DNA from: Ursus arctos
Lineage: Eukaryota; Chordata; Mammalia; Carnivora; Ursidae
Assembly (NCBI RefSeq): GCF_023065955.2
Contig: NW_026622930.1
Span: 21,925,449-21,989,448 of the forward strand
Length of the DNA stretch: 64,000 bases
Reading direction: 5' to 3'
The position numbers and the translations under genes are program-made. The notes under the pieces are model-generated. The model did not search any database. It was not told where the DNA came from and saw only the letters and a program-made list of their open reading frames with translations. Below are positions 1 to 9,769 of this stretch, piece by piece (the stretch's first letter is position 1; each line of letters starts with the position of its first letter).

Positions 1-314
1 CAAGTTTTGAACAACAATGTTGCAGATATACAGACATTACTGCTATGAAAGCAAGATAACCAGAAAAAGGATAAACAGAAAATCCAAATTGAAGTCTACG
101 TATCTTAAACTATTGGCCATGAAATCAGTTAATTTAACATACGTCTTGGGGATCATGCCATATTCATATCTGAATTCCTAAGATCTAATACGTGCCTAAC
201 ACACACAGTTAACTCAAAAAATATTTGCTGAACTGAATTATTTTGGAGAGGAAATTTCAGTAGCGAAGCTCCTAATTCTATTTTCCAACAGCTCATTTAT
301 GAAAATTATTAGAA

Positions 315-412
315 CAGGATGGCCTCAACTCTAGAGATAATACTGTATTCTATCCTAGTGCCCAGAAATATTTATTGAATGAATGAATGGATGAATTAAT
401 GAGTGAATAAAA
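315..412 (+). repeat. MIR/L2 3'-end fragment with short (GAAT)n
   Basis: TAGTGCCCAGAAATATTTATTGAATGAATGAATGG resembles the 3' end of MIR/L2 (tag-tgcc...aataaatatttgttgaatgaatg) running into a short GAAT array. Old and short, so low certainty. Confidence 0.4.
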
Positions 413-1352
413 ACTTGGTGCCCAAATTCTGGTATGGACTGGATGTATCTGCCCTCCAGTGTTGTTAAAACCTCATGTAGTACATTGAGATTATTATCTA
501 ATAATCTGAAAAAATCTGACCACCAGGCCAGAGTTACTTTCCTTCCACACAGCTGAGATTCTAAAGGAACGGATCACACTCCAAAATGGAAAGGCCCTAC
601 CTATTATTAAGTCCCTACGTAATGCTAAAAACAGGAACCCACAGAACTTCCTGGATTCAAAGCCACTTGCAAGACACCAGTCAGGCCTTCAACAAAATTT
701 GGGAAAAAAAAAAAATCATCTTGGGGTAAGAAATGGAAGGTTTTTACTTTTGTTATATTATTTTTTTCACAAACCTTGAATTTCTCTAGAGTTTGCAAAA
801 GAAAATGTTTAATGGCTCACTTTTTTTTTTTAAGAAAAGGAAAAAAAAATAGAGCAACCCAAAGAATCAACTAGAATATTCTATTTATTTCTCTTAGCCT
901 TTGCAGAAATAAGATCCTATCCCAACTCCAGCTTTTAATTCTATGAAACTTACACAGAAATTCGATGATATCTGTTCTCTATTATATATATATAAATGTT
1001 TAACTTATAGCAAGTCTCAAAACAGACGACTTGGAAAAATTGATAGGAAATCATCAGGGACTGTAGTTTGCCTGCTGGACATTATATAGCTCACTATAAA
1101 GGAAGACCATAAAATATCAAAATGTATCTGGGTGCGAATGGGGAACACACTGAAGCATCAAGTTGCCAAAGTCCTCTTAACTTCAAAACAGTAGATACAT
1201 TTTGAAGCATCTCAGCCGTTGACATGGCATGATTCAGTACTAATTTTGTGTTTACTATGCTATATTACAGCACAATTCTCTAACCGTGCAATGAACAAAA
1301 TTAGTATAATACCATGTTAACTGCTGTTGAAATCCCATGGAAAAAAATTTTT

Positions 1353-1387
1353 TTTATTGTTCTTTGGTTTTGGTTTCTGGTTTTATT
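1353..1387 (-). promoter_or_regulatory. Two AATAAA polyadenylation hexamers after the candidate terminal exon
   Basis: On the minus strand AATAAA occurs at 1387-1382 and 1358-1353, 48-77 bases after the TAA of the 1435-1695 open frame. The stretch after the second is A/T-rich. The hexamer is common in AT-rich DNA, so it is supporting evidence only. Confidence 0.25.
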
Positions 1388-1434
1388 TTGTTTGCCACAC
1401 AGGCTCAGAACAATTCATGAGATTTAAATGCTCT

Positions 1435-1695
1435 TTATAGCTCCACTTTGGGCTCATGGTGTTTTGATGTTATTCCAGTATACACATCTTCATGTCCCCA
1501 CCCCCTGTCAACTTCATAGCTGCCAGTGGCTGCCGTAGTTTTCCTGTTCCCATAGTTAATCTCAGTGTCCGACGGCTCAAAGTTGGGTGGTACACCATGG
1601 GTTTTTCTTTGGGTATCAGGCACTGATGTTAAATTTCCCTGGGATCTTATCTGCTCCTTCCATGGGACTTGATGCTTTTGATTATATATTAATAT
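1435..1695 (-). other. Candidate alternative terminal exon: 86-codon open frame downstream of the SS5 donor
   Basis: Minus-strand open frame from just after an in-frame TAA (1698-1696) to a TAA at 1435-1437. It lies about 150 bases downstream of the NRXN3 donor. The translation is protein-like, not low-complexity: it includes KHQVPWKEQIRSQ, VPPNFEPSDTEINYGNRK, TAATGSYEVDRGWGHEDVY and ends TSKHHEPKVEL. Two AG acceptors (exon starting at 1667 after CATCAAG, or at 1622 after ACATCAG) are phase-compatible with the exon's single trailing G and would give Val as the junction residue. Two AATAAA hexamers follow the stop. Against it: the upstream sequence is AT-rich rather than a good pyrimidine tract, and 86 codons can occur by chance. 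Neurexin-3 is known to make soluble forms from stop-containing SS5 inserts; whether this is one of them is inference. Confidence 0.35.
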
Positions 1696-1795
1696 TTATA
1701 TATGTATGCTTATACATATATAGATAGAGGAAATACACACATTAACACACTATAGTATATATAAAACACATGTATATTCACATATATGTATGTAT
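1681..1795. repeat. AT-rich TATA/CATATA block
   Basis: Degenerate TA/CA dinucleotide-rich sequence (for example TATACATATATAGATAGAGG and CACATATATGTATGTATTG). It occupies the space between the SS5 donor and the candidate downstream exon. Confidence 0.6.
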
Positions 1796-1841
1796 TGTTT
1801 TTTGCAAATGTAAAAATAAAGCAAGCAAAACAAGACTGACC

Positions 1842-1852
1842 TAACCTACCTG
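1842..1852 (-). promoter_or_regulatory. NRXN3: 5' splice site (donor) of the NRXN3 exon
   Basis: Minus-strand sequence CAG|GTAGGT, with the exon ending at 1850 and the intron GT at 1849-1848. It matches the MAG|GTRNGT consensus. In neurexin-3 this is where SS5 alternative joining starts. The next possible GT, four bases on, is weaker and would shift the frame. Confidence 0.78.
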
Positions 1853-1928
1853 TACTCGGCTCACATTCAACGAGGTCTTCGTCATCGCTTGAACATTCAG
1901 CAGATGAAACCAGGTCATCTGATGTTGG
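1850..1928 (-). CDS. NRXN3: Neurexin-3 coding exon immediately before splice site 5
   Basis: Read on the minus strand the 79 bases give 26 codons plus one base: it begins [12 protein letters not shown] and ends [14 protein letters not shown], then a lone G (starts at phase 0, ends at phase 1). The SxEC-xSDDED-xxxCEPS pattern is the acidic stalk segment of neurexins between the last LNS domain and the O-glycosylated juxtamembrane region; the SSDDED and ECEPST details fit neurexin-3 rather than neurexin-1 (PSDDED, PCEPSS). Neurexins are presynaptic adhesion receptors that bind neuroligins, LRRTMs and cerebellins. The exon is bounded by a textbook acceptor and donor, so it looks functional. It is shared by alpha and beta forms and its donor is the one used for SS5 alternative splicing. 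Recognition is from memory of the family; the paralogue call (NRXN3) is likely but not proven by alignment here. Confidence 0.88.
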
Positions 1929-1992
1929 CTGTGTATGTCAAAGGAAAAATAATGGGGTAAGGGGAAAGGGAAGAGAGAGGAGAGAGAGATAA
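1929..1992 (-). promoter_or_regulatory. NRXN3: 3' splice site and polypyrimidine tract of the NRXN3 exon
   Basis: On the minus strand the sequence just before the exon is a long C/T-rich run (TCTCTCTCTCCTCTCTCTTC, then CCCTTTCCCC and ATTTTTCCTTTG) followed by ACATACACAG. The AG is at 1929-1930. The tract is unusually long and C/T-pure, which predicts a strong acceptor and PTB-type binding. Confidence 0.8.
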
Positions 1993-2394
1993 GGAAACCA
2001 ATGAACAAAAGCATCAACGTCTTATCACTATGTCCTGCCTCCCATCATTATGAGGTTTCTCTCCTCTAAAGAGGGCATGCTGGAGGATAGAGCATTTTAA
2101 ACTCTTGTGGAGCTGTGAATGGCTATGAGTTCAAACAACCTTGATGGATTTTATGAGAAGCTGAATGACTCCAAGTGGTTCCAGGGGGCTCAAGACTATC
2201 CCCATCCCTGTAAGTCACATTGAACAGCCTCACTCCATTCTGATTTTAATCTCAATTTTGAGAATCTGAAGAGCAGGCGAAGGGCGATACAAACGGTGGG
2301 CCATGTAAGAGTGCCGGCCAGCATGGAAAGGCACTGCAAACTGAGAGGGTTTCAGTGCATGTGGTGTGTGGTCTCAAGTGTATGATTTGGTGGT

Positions 2395-2610
2395 TGTGAA
2401 TCTACAGGCAGGCATAATTAATGAATGCTATGGAATGCAGGCTGTTCAGGAACAGCATAATGGCTTTACTCGCTAGCAGCGATCTCTTCATGTAATTGCT
2501 GCAATTAGCTGAATTAGTAATGTAGGCCAGCAGAGAGATACCACATGACAGCCTCTGGACACAGGTAAGACTGTTTCTGACGACAGCAGAAAAAAAAAAT
2601 CTGGTTGCCA
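2395..2610. promoter_or_regulatory. Candidate conserved noncoding block near the SS5 exon
   Basis: Non-repetitive sequence with several homeodomain-type cores: CATAATTAATGAATG, CATGTAATTGCTGCAATTAG and CTGAATTAGTAATG. Such clusters are typical of deeply conserved intronic elements, but no alignment was available. It starts about 470 bases upstream (in gene direction) of the exon, so it could be a splicing or transcriptional element. Confidence 0.3.
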
Positions 2611-3009
2611 CAAGAGTAATTCAACTTGTGACAATTTTTTTTTTCTATTGCATCTTGCAGAAACTCCCCAAATGCCAGGGAATCTGCGGCAAGAAATACA
2701 GGAAACAGTGGGTATGGGTAATAAGAAGGGCCTTTGCTACACAGAAGATGAGAAGACTACTTTTTTGTACCTGATAGATATTGCATTCACAATAAATACT
2801 ACTGAATAATTAATCTACAGATCTTCTGTAAAAAACAAATGTTTGTCCTACTATGTGCATAAGGGTACTCAATATACAGCACTTGTTCAATAAATGCTCA
2901 TTTTTTCCCTTTCTTGGTATTGGTAGTATTAACTGACTTGCTTGGTTTTATTATTCCCAATGCATTGAAGTCTGAATCCATATTCAAGAGGAAAAGCAAT
3001 TAGAAGCCA

Positions 3010-3165
3010 GATGCTGAGCTAGACATGTATATATATTTATTAGTTATAGCTGTTATTAATTGATTAGATACAATTCTCACAATCCTTTGGGACGGATATA
3101 ATTATATACTTCTAAGGAGAGCTTAAGTTCAAAGAGGACACAGGGCTAGTAAGAAACAGTGAGGA
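3010..3165 (-). repeat. MIR-like fragment
   Basis: GATGCTGAGCTAGACATG ... ACAATTCTCACAATCC ... GAGGACACAGGGCTAGTAAG follows the order of a reverse-complement MIR (mobile size class, TCACAACAACCCT, CACAGCTAGTAAGT). Much diverged. Confidence 0.45.
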
Positions 3166-3235
3166 CCAGATACATCTTAGTTAAAGTCTGCATTTGTGCT
3201 TCACATAGGCTACTTTTACACCCCTTCCTCCATGA

Positions 3236-3613
3236 TGTTAGTTTTGGACTGAACTGTGTCCTCCAAAATTCATATGCCGCAGTTCTAACCCCCCAGTACC
3301 TCCGAATATGACTAGTATTTGGAGATAGGGTCTGTGTTAAAATGAGATCATTAGGGTAAGCCACATCCAATATGCCTGGAGTCCTTCATAAAAAGATGAG
3401 ATTAGGACACAGACATGCACAGAGGGACGTGTGACGGCACAGGGAGAAGACAGCCATCCATAAGCCAAGGAAAGAGTTCTCAGAAAAAAACCCGACCCTG
3501 CTGACACCTCGACCCTGGACTTCTAGCTTCCACAACTGTGAGAAAATAAATTTCTGTTGTTAAAGCCACTCGGTTTGTGCACTTTGCTATGACAGCCCGA
3601 GCAAAGCAATGCA
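3236..3613 (+). mobile_element. MLT1-type solo LTR (ERVL-MaLR)
   Basis: Starts TGTTAGTTTTGGACTGAACT and continues GTGTCCTCCAAAATTCATATG, CTAACCCCCCAGTACCTCCG, ATTTGGAGATAGGGTC, then AACTGTGAGAAAATAAATTTC and TTAAAGCCACTCGGTTTGTG, ending near GCAATGCA. These are consecutive MLT1 landmarks in plus orientation, including the AATAAA before the 3' end. An old solo LTR shared by placental mammals; it has no coding capacity. Confidence 0.85.
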
Positions 3614-5014
3614 CGTGACAACCCATATGCTTAGCATTTCCAGACAACATCCGTTTTGAAATACACACATGAAGCATAGAATTTACTGGACACGACAAAG
3701 AACAGTAGAAAAACCACACTAGGTAATTGATTTCACTTAATTGACAGTGTCTCGTAGAGAGGTGCCTTAAAACCATGTTATTTATCTTTATTCTTACATT
3801 TGACAGGGAGATAATTCAACCCTGCTCCTTCTTAAAGTTAACAGAAAAAAAAAATTCAAACATCCTTTTTTTTTTTTTTTTTCAATTAGACACTACTAAA
3901 ATGTGCATTGCATTTCCAGCCACTGAAATTGGCAGCTCTATCCTAGAGCCGCCATGATTTGTGTTAGAGAAATGGTGAGCACACCTCCTTGGAGTTTCCT
4001 GTTGTGATTGGGCCCTCTGCAGGCCCGCTTTCACTTAGGGAAGGGAGATGGTAAAGGGAATACATGTTAACTGTGCAGAAATGCAGAAGGCAATCATAAG
4101 AGGCAAACAGTCTTTTGGGGAGGGTCACAATCACTTTTGATAGTTATAATGCATGACTTATCCATGGAGGGAAGACCTTTCTCAAGGCAGCAAAAATTGT
4201 TTTGGGTGTTCGGGGGGATGGATCTTAGATATGAAAATGTTTTTTGACCTGCCAACAAAAGCCTGCAGTACTTACACAAATATACAGTATATCTGTGGTA
4301 TTAAAATTTTATGGGAGAAGGGTAATTAGGGGGAAAAATTGCCTAAAAAACTCCTTATAGGGTAGTAATAAAAAAGAGGTCGAGAATACACTTCTAAAGG
4401 TAATCAGCTGGAAATTAACTGCTGGTGACTTCATTATAAGGACCTTGCAGAATGGCCTGTATGCAGTATAACTAGCTCAGGTTCCTAGTTTTGAGTGAAA
4501 ACCAGTGAGTTACATGAAAATCTAGTGAACTCGGCTCAAGAACTCAAAGTCAAGCAGAAATTCTAAGAAAGAAAGTTATATTAATTTTCCTTGGCCAAAG
4601 ATAAGATGTAGAGTTTCCCCCCCCCCCAACACCACCAAGGAAAGTACTAGACTCTGAGTTGAAGGATATTTACTATTTTCCTCTCAGTATCCCCCTGCCT
4701 CCTCTAATACTACATGAGTTCTCCCCTGTAACTATGTGGTTTGGGCGACAGTGTCCCCAGCCCCACTTTCCTTCCCATCACCACCTCCTCTTCTGCCCCC
4801 AACATGGGCCCCAACCACACCTGCAGACCCCACACATACGCTCTTCCCCATTTTCACGCCCTTTCTCCCTATTAACGGATCCTGTGCCCTACTTTCCAGA
4901 GATTTGATTTCTGCTGATCTTTTATATGCATATGGATGAATACATTGTTGTTCCCAGGCAACAGAAACACATTTTGCCAGTAACTACCATTAATGGTGGT
5001 TAGACTCCAAGGAG

Positions 5015-5233
5015 GGTCTGGCAGGCAGTCTAGCAGAGCACGGAATGAGCAGGACTGACTCGTCACAGAGCACAGCTGTGACTCCCAGCTCCTACACTTA
5101 CAGTCAGTGACCAGGGTGGGGGTGGGGGGGTGAATTACTTCCCCTCTTCAAACCTCAGTTTTTCCATCTATAAATTGGGATAAACACAGGGTCTTGTCAT
5201 CAGTTTAAGTGTAATGTTAAAAGTGAAGCTCTG
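5015..5233 (+). repeat. MIR, 5' part (split by a Can-SINE)
   Basis: AGCAGAGCACGGAATGAG, then CAGTTTTTCCATCTATAAATT with GGGATAA are MIR core landmarks in order. The element continues after the inserted SINE at 5431-5475. A G-rich tract (GGTGGGGGTGGGGGGG) interrupts the middle. Confidence 0.7.
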
Positions 5234-5430
5234 GGGGTGCCTGGGTGGCTCAGTCAGTTGAGTGTCTGTCTTGATTTTGGCTCAGGTCGCGATCGTGGGG
5301 TCATGAGATTCAGCCCCAGATCAGGCTCCGTGCTCAGTGGGAAGTCTGCTTGAGATTCTGTCCTTCTCCCCACACCCTGTGTGTTCTCTCTGTCTCTCAA
5401 ATAAGTAAATAAATCTTTTTTTGGTTTTTA
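5234..5430 (+). mobile_element. Can-SINE (SINEC), full length
   Basis: Begins GGGGTGCCTGGGTGGCTCAG, has the box-B-like region GATCGTGGGGTCATGAGATT, a CT-rich stretch and an A/T-rich tail (AAATAAGTAAATAAATC). Flanked by the duplication AAAGTGAAGCTCTG / AAAGTAAAGCTCTG at 5220-5233 and 5430-5443. Derived from tRNA-Lys and mobilised by L1; carnivore-specific. It split a MIR. Confidence 0.93.
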
Positions 5431-5480
5431 AAGTAAAGCTCTGTTCCTGGCATATGGTACATGCTCAATAAATATTAGCT
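5431..5480 (+). repeat. MIR, 3' part (after the Can-SINE)
   Basis: CCTGGCATATGGTACATGCTC followed by AATAAATATTAGCT is the MIR 3' end (cctggcacatagtaggtgctcaataaat). It completes the MIR that starts near 5015. Confidence 0.75.
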
Positions 5481-5489
5481 AAAACTAAG

Positions 5490-7000
5490 TCAATCAATCA
5501 GTAAGAGCACTTAAGCCTAGTTACCACTCCTAGTTTAAATAAAGTTGCTATCCACCTATGTGTTCTCTCTTTAACGATTCATCCCCATTAGAACTGTTCT
5601 TCATTGCTGATAATTCATTAACTCCATTTTCATTCATTACCTCTGGTTGCATCTGCCATGAAGAGTGGTAAAGAAAAATATACTCATAGAGATGCCAAGA
5701 GAGCTTAAAAATCACTGGAAGATAATCTGTTTCCCATGGCTCTGGGTCCAGACAATCTGTGTGGGTTTTATGTGAATCCAGCCCCTTCCTTTCTGTCTCT
5801 CAAACCTCATCATCACCAATTACAGCCACTGCCAATGAAATTCCCAAAGCCATTACAAACATCTCAATCCCCTCATTGCCCAACACAGTAACCAATGTTT
5901 GCCTGGAGAACCTGGCATCCGACACTCCCATGCCTGCCACAGAACACTGTAGTTTCAGAAATACTGGCTCTGCCAGGGGCAGCAAGCTTTGATTTGCAAA
6001 GGACTCAGGATTTAGAACACTATATTTAGGGATTAAAAAAATGTTTTTTTACTACTTCTGTCCCTGCCATATAAAAAACCCTAAAATCACAAACCAAAAG
6101 CTTTTGGATGATATGCACTTAGAATCACATCCTAAAGTAATGACAGTTTGCTTCAAAATTACTCTCAGAAAACCCAAGGCTTCCTTTTAGTAGCTCTTTA
6201 ATTTTCTTGTCTGTGTCCTTCCCCAAATATAAGTAAATTCAGGTTCTGACTCGGAATTTTGGGAAAAGAGGTACGCATTGTTGACTGTTGGTTCCCACGG
6301 CTGGTGAGTTATGCTTCACTACTGCAGATATACACAGACTCTGGATAGGATTATCATGAGTAGAACGGAAGTCTGGACTTTGGTCTTTAAATGAAATACA
6401 GTAGCCCTAGGCTGCATATGTGCGTATTTTCCTACAATCATATCCATTTTTCATAATTACTCAAATTCCTTGGAAAAAAGAGCACTTAGCCCTCTTGAGA
6501 GGAAAAAGATATTTGAACTTTCTAGAATCATGCCTACTAATAACATTTACCAGTTATTAAACACTTGCTATATTCAGACTTCATGCTACACAGTTGACGC
6601 ATATTCACATCTTAGTATTCATAATAATAAGGGTGCGGACATTTGTAGTGACATCTGCTACTTTTAACTGCCCACCGTCCGTGCTCCTTCAGGGAACAGT
6701 ACTGCTTTAGGAAGTTCTTCTATTCTTATAGTTGTGCTGGGAATGCTTATCAAGGTGCTTTCTCTATTATCTTCCTATTTCTTTCCTTCACAGTGATTGT
6801 CTAAAGCTCTCATAATTCCCAGTGACTAAGCTTAAAGTGTTTACATATTACGGCTCCTATAAGTCAAATATCCACATTATCTATAAGTCCGTCAAGAAAG
6901 AATAGAAGGTCTGTGACCACCTCCAAACCAAATCGTTTAATCGTGGCTGGGCTATTAGATCCACCATTTGTGATATATGACTGTATCATCACGGTGCTTT
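5490..7000. other. Unique intronic sequence
   Basis: A+T-rich sequence without a recognisable gene. A weak MIR-like stretch may lie at about 6530-6660 (ACCAGTTATTAAACACTTGC ...). Open frames here of up to 77 codons have no recognisable product. Confidence 0.5.
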
Positions 7001-7004
7001 GTTC

Positions 7005-7395
7005 ATCTTTCATTCATTCCTTTATTACTTGAATAAATATTTACTGAACACCTATGTGTCAAGCACTGTAGCCATTATGAAGGATACAGTGATAGATAAA
7101 CTACAGTTCCACTGCTCTGGGAATTCAGTCTCTGAAGAGAGGGCCAAGTAAACAGGCAAAGTTGATATAGTAAACTGAATGTCATGGCAAGAGTAAGGAT
7201 AAGGTGCTAAGGGAGCAAACAGCAGGGGAACAGAGAGAGCTCCTGGGCAGAGCGGAAGTGGAAATGAGCCCTGAGGGACAGGCAGCAGTGAAGCAGGGAG
7301 AGCTGAGATCTGTGGGCGGGAGGAGAAGGGCATTCCAGGTGGAATCAACAGTCTTTGCAAAGGCTCAGAGGCATGAAGAAGCACAATTCATTTGT
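7005..7395 (-). repeat. L2 (LINE2) 3' region
   Basis: TCATTCATTCCTTTATTACTTG, AACACCTATGTGTCAAGCACTG, then a degraded ATACAGTGATAGATAAAC, GGGCATTCCAGGTGGAATCAAC and TTTGCAAAGGCTCAGAGGCATG follow the order of an antisense L2. The 110-codon and 80-codon frames here are fragments of this repeat. Confidence 0.75.
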
Positions 7396-8877
7396 ATACC
7401 TCTGAGAAGGACAGGGGTGAAAAGATGTACCAGCGTGACAGAATGACAGCTACCTGAGTTATCGTGTTGTTCTTGCAAACTCGGGATAATGAGCATGAAT
7501 TTAATATCCTGTCCTATGGGACGTCTCTCCTCCCCCCCCCCATTCCATGTCTCATCAACGTCATCTGTCACCCTTCCTTTGGAAGCACTTATACGTTGTT
7601 TCAGAACGTAGTGCACGGGGCTGATGGCGCCATTCCTCCACAGTGCAGATTAAAGACTTTACCTTGACTTCTCAAGGGGAGGAAAATATTCTTCTGTCCG
7701 TGTATACTACCCCATTTTAAAATATGCATTTCATATTTTTAATCCATATGTTGAAATTACCTGGTTCTGTATTAGGATTCATAAAACTAAAGATAGGTAT
7801 TATAATAACTTTCAATAAAATATCTGTCTGGAAGGAGCCCTCTTTATTCTTTTCCTGAAAGATTTTTTATTGCATTTGTATTCCTTTTATTTCTACCAGT
7901 GTTTATTTAAATAAATAAATTTAAATATAAATTTTATTTAGATATAAATTACCTTAGAATAAACTGGGACAGAAGAAAGCTCAAAACTCTGTCCACCCAA
8001 GTAAATTTATAGGTGTATTCACCTTTCAATTCCCTCAGCTTCACAGACCTGGCTTCTCATTTTCCTCCAGTGAGTTACTGTGTCTGTAATCACCTGCTTC
8101 TAATTATTTACTCTGAAGGGGTCTACCTCACAGGAGTGCCCCCCCCCCATTCTTCATCGCCATCCATTAATTTGGCATTGAGAAAAATGTCTGCTGCCGT
8201 GGTCAGAAGAGCTCAAGGTAGACTCACCATGTCCCCTCCTTCCTGCCCAGAGGCCTATTTGTGACTTAAAATTCCCACCTTTAGCCCTTTATCTTATACT
8301 GAGAATCGGCTAATCATTGGGGGGGGGGGTGGATAATCATTTTTCTCCACCAGCTCCTTGGAAGCACAGTTATGTGACCGAGATTAAACGCAAGATAAAA
8401 TAAGTCCTGCCGCAGAACAGCTTTATGAAATTATAAATAACACACTCGAGAATGATGATCGCCTTTCTTCCCGTGAAAAAAGAAAAGAGAAAGGCCCATA
8501 AATATTCTGAAGTCCCACCGAAAACAGCCATGCATCTCTGCAGCTGCTTCATGCTAAAAAGAATTCAATTCCTTCACATGCTTGGTGTTTTCGTTTTTCC
8601 CCTCTATACTTCTATTCCGTGACAAAGTTGGGGTTTAAAGTATTTCATAGGAGAGAGGGAGTCATGATGAACGTTTATTCCCTATTGAAATAAAGGATAT
8701 CTAAGATACTTTTAATTAAAGAAGAACTCACAGACTCTCGGTACATCTGTAACCTTTAATGCGATTTAAAAAAGCCTGACCATCACAATTGAAGTTTATC
8801 TATTAGGATTTTCTTTATCAAATTGTTGCCACTGCGTAGTCCCAATTTAGATTAACGCTTATAGATCTCCACCTGAC

Positions 8878-8920
8878 GCGTGCGCACACGCACGCACACA
8901 CTCACACACTCACACACACT
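8878..8920. repeat. CG-bearing (CA)n microsatellite
   Basis: GCGTGCGCACACGCACGCACACACTCACACAC-type run; alternating purine-pyrimidine with several CpG, so capable of Z-DNA. Confidence 0.85.
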
Positions 8921-9639
8921 ACTGGATGATTTTTAGACTGAACCAAAGACAGAAAAAGGCTGGATCGTGGGGCAAACATGTTAGAAGCAATAATCTCTCC
9001 CACCAGCCCCATCACTCTATCCAACTCAAGGCCAATATAGAAACAACCCTAAAACATGGTAAGATGCATGGGTGGGATTATCAATACCCTCATTTTATTC
9101 TGAACACCCCCCTTTATAGTTCTCTTCAAACAAGCAACTGACACTATTATGAGAAAATGAAACAAACAGCTTGAACTTGTCATACTCAAGTGTGAGAGGT
9201 CGGGGCATACCACGAGACAGGTTCTGAACGACAGAGACAGAGAGACAAAGTTCCATCTAGTTAAGATGCTTTCTGAGTTTCCTCAGGTCTTACCTCTATG
9301 TGCCCATGTAACTTTATTGGAACAACACCCTGTGAATTTTAAAACTGTCTCCTGTAGTTCATGTTATTGTGGTTTTTCAAAAATAATCCTTTCCTCGTTT
9401 CTCTCCACCCACTCCTGGAGATAATCACTTGCCAAGTCAGATATGAATGTCCACATATTTTACTTGACTCCTATTTCCATGGAAGGAGAAGGCTTTAAAG
9501 AGAATTGCCCTGGGCTACAGATATGGCATGCAGCATAACCTAATTCATTTAACTGGACCAGAGCTAAGAAAACTGAATATAAAGAACAAACAAACAAAAT
9601 TGCTCTTGATATGTGATATTAAGTAGGCACACATTTACT

Positions 9640-9760
9640 CAATCCATCTTCCCTCAGCAAATGCTTATTAACTGCTTCTGATACGCCACTCACTGCGCTA
9701 AGCGCTAGACAGACCCAGTCCTTGTCCTCACGTGGCTTATAGACTGTAGGGATTTGAGCC
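9640..9760 (-). repeat. L2 3'-end fragment
   Basis: CAGCAAATGCTTATTAACTGC, CACTGCGCTAAGCGCTAGACAG, CAGTCCTTGTCCTCACGTGG match antisense L2 (aaatatttattgag ... gctaggcgctggg ... gtccctgccctcatgg). Confidence 0.6.
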
Positions 9761-9769
9761 AGGCTAAAC

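Larger units (their letters stand above)
1..1849 (-). other. NRXN3: NRXN3 intron downstream of the SS5 exon (5' part)
   Basis: Intron sequence beginning at the donor. No further SS5 insert exon, transmembrane exon or other neurexin coding segment was recognised here. Besides the candidate exon it holds a MIR-like fragment near 315-412 and an AT-rich (TA)-type block at about 1681-1795. The rest (1-310, 420-1350) is A+T-rich unique sequence in which nothing was seen. Confidence 0.75.

Noticed and set aside
4981..5002. Near-perfect palindrome TAACTACCATTAATGGTGGTTA
   Set aside because: One short palindrome in 64 kb is expected by chance and no factor site was recognised.
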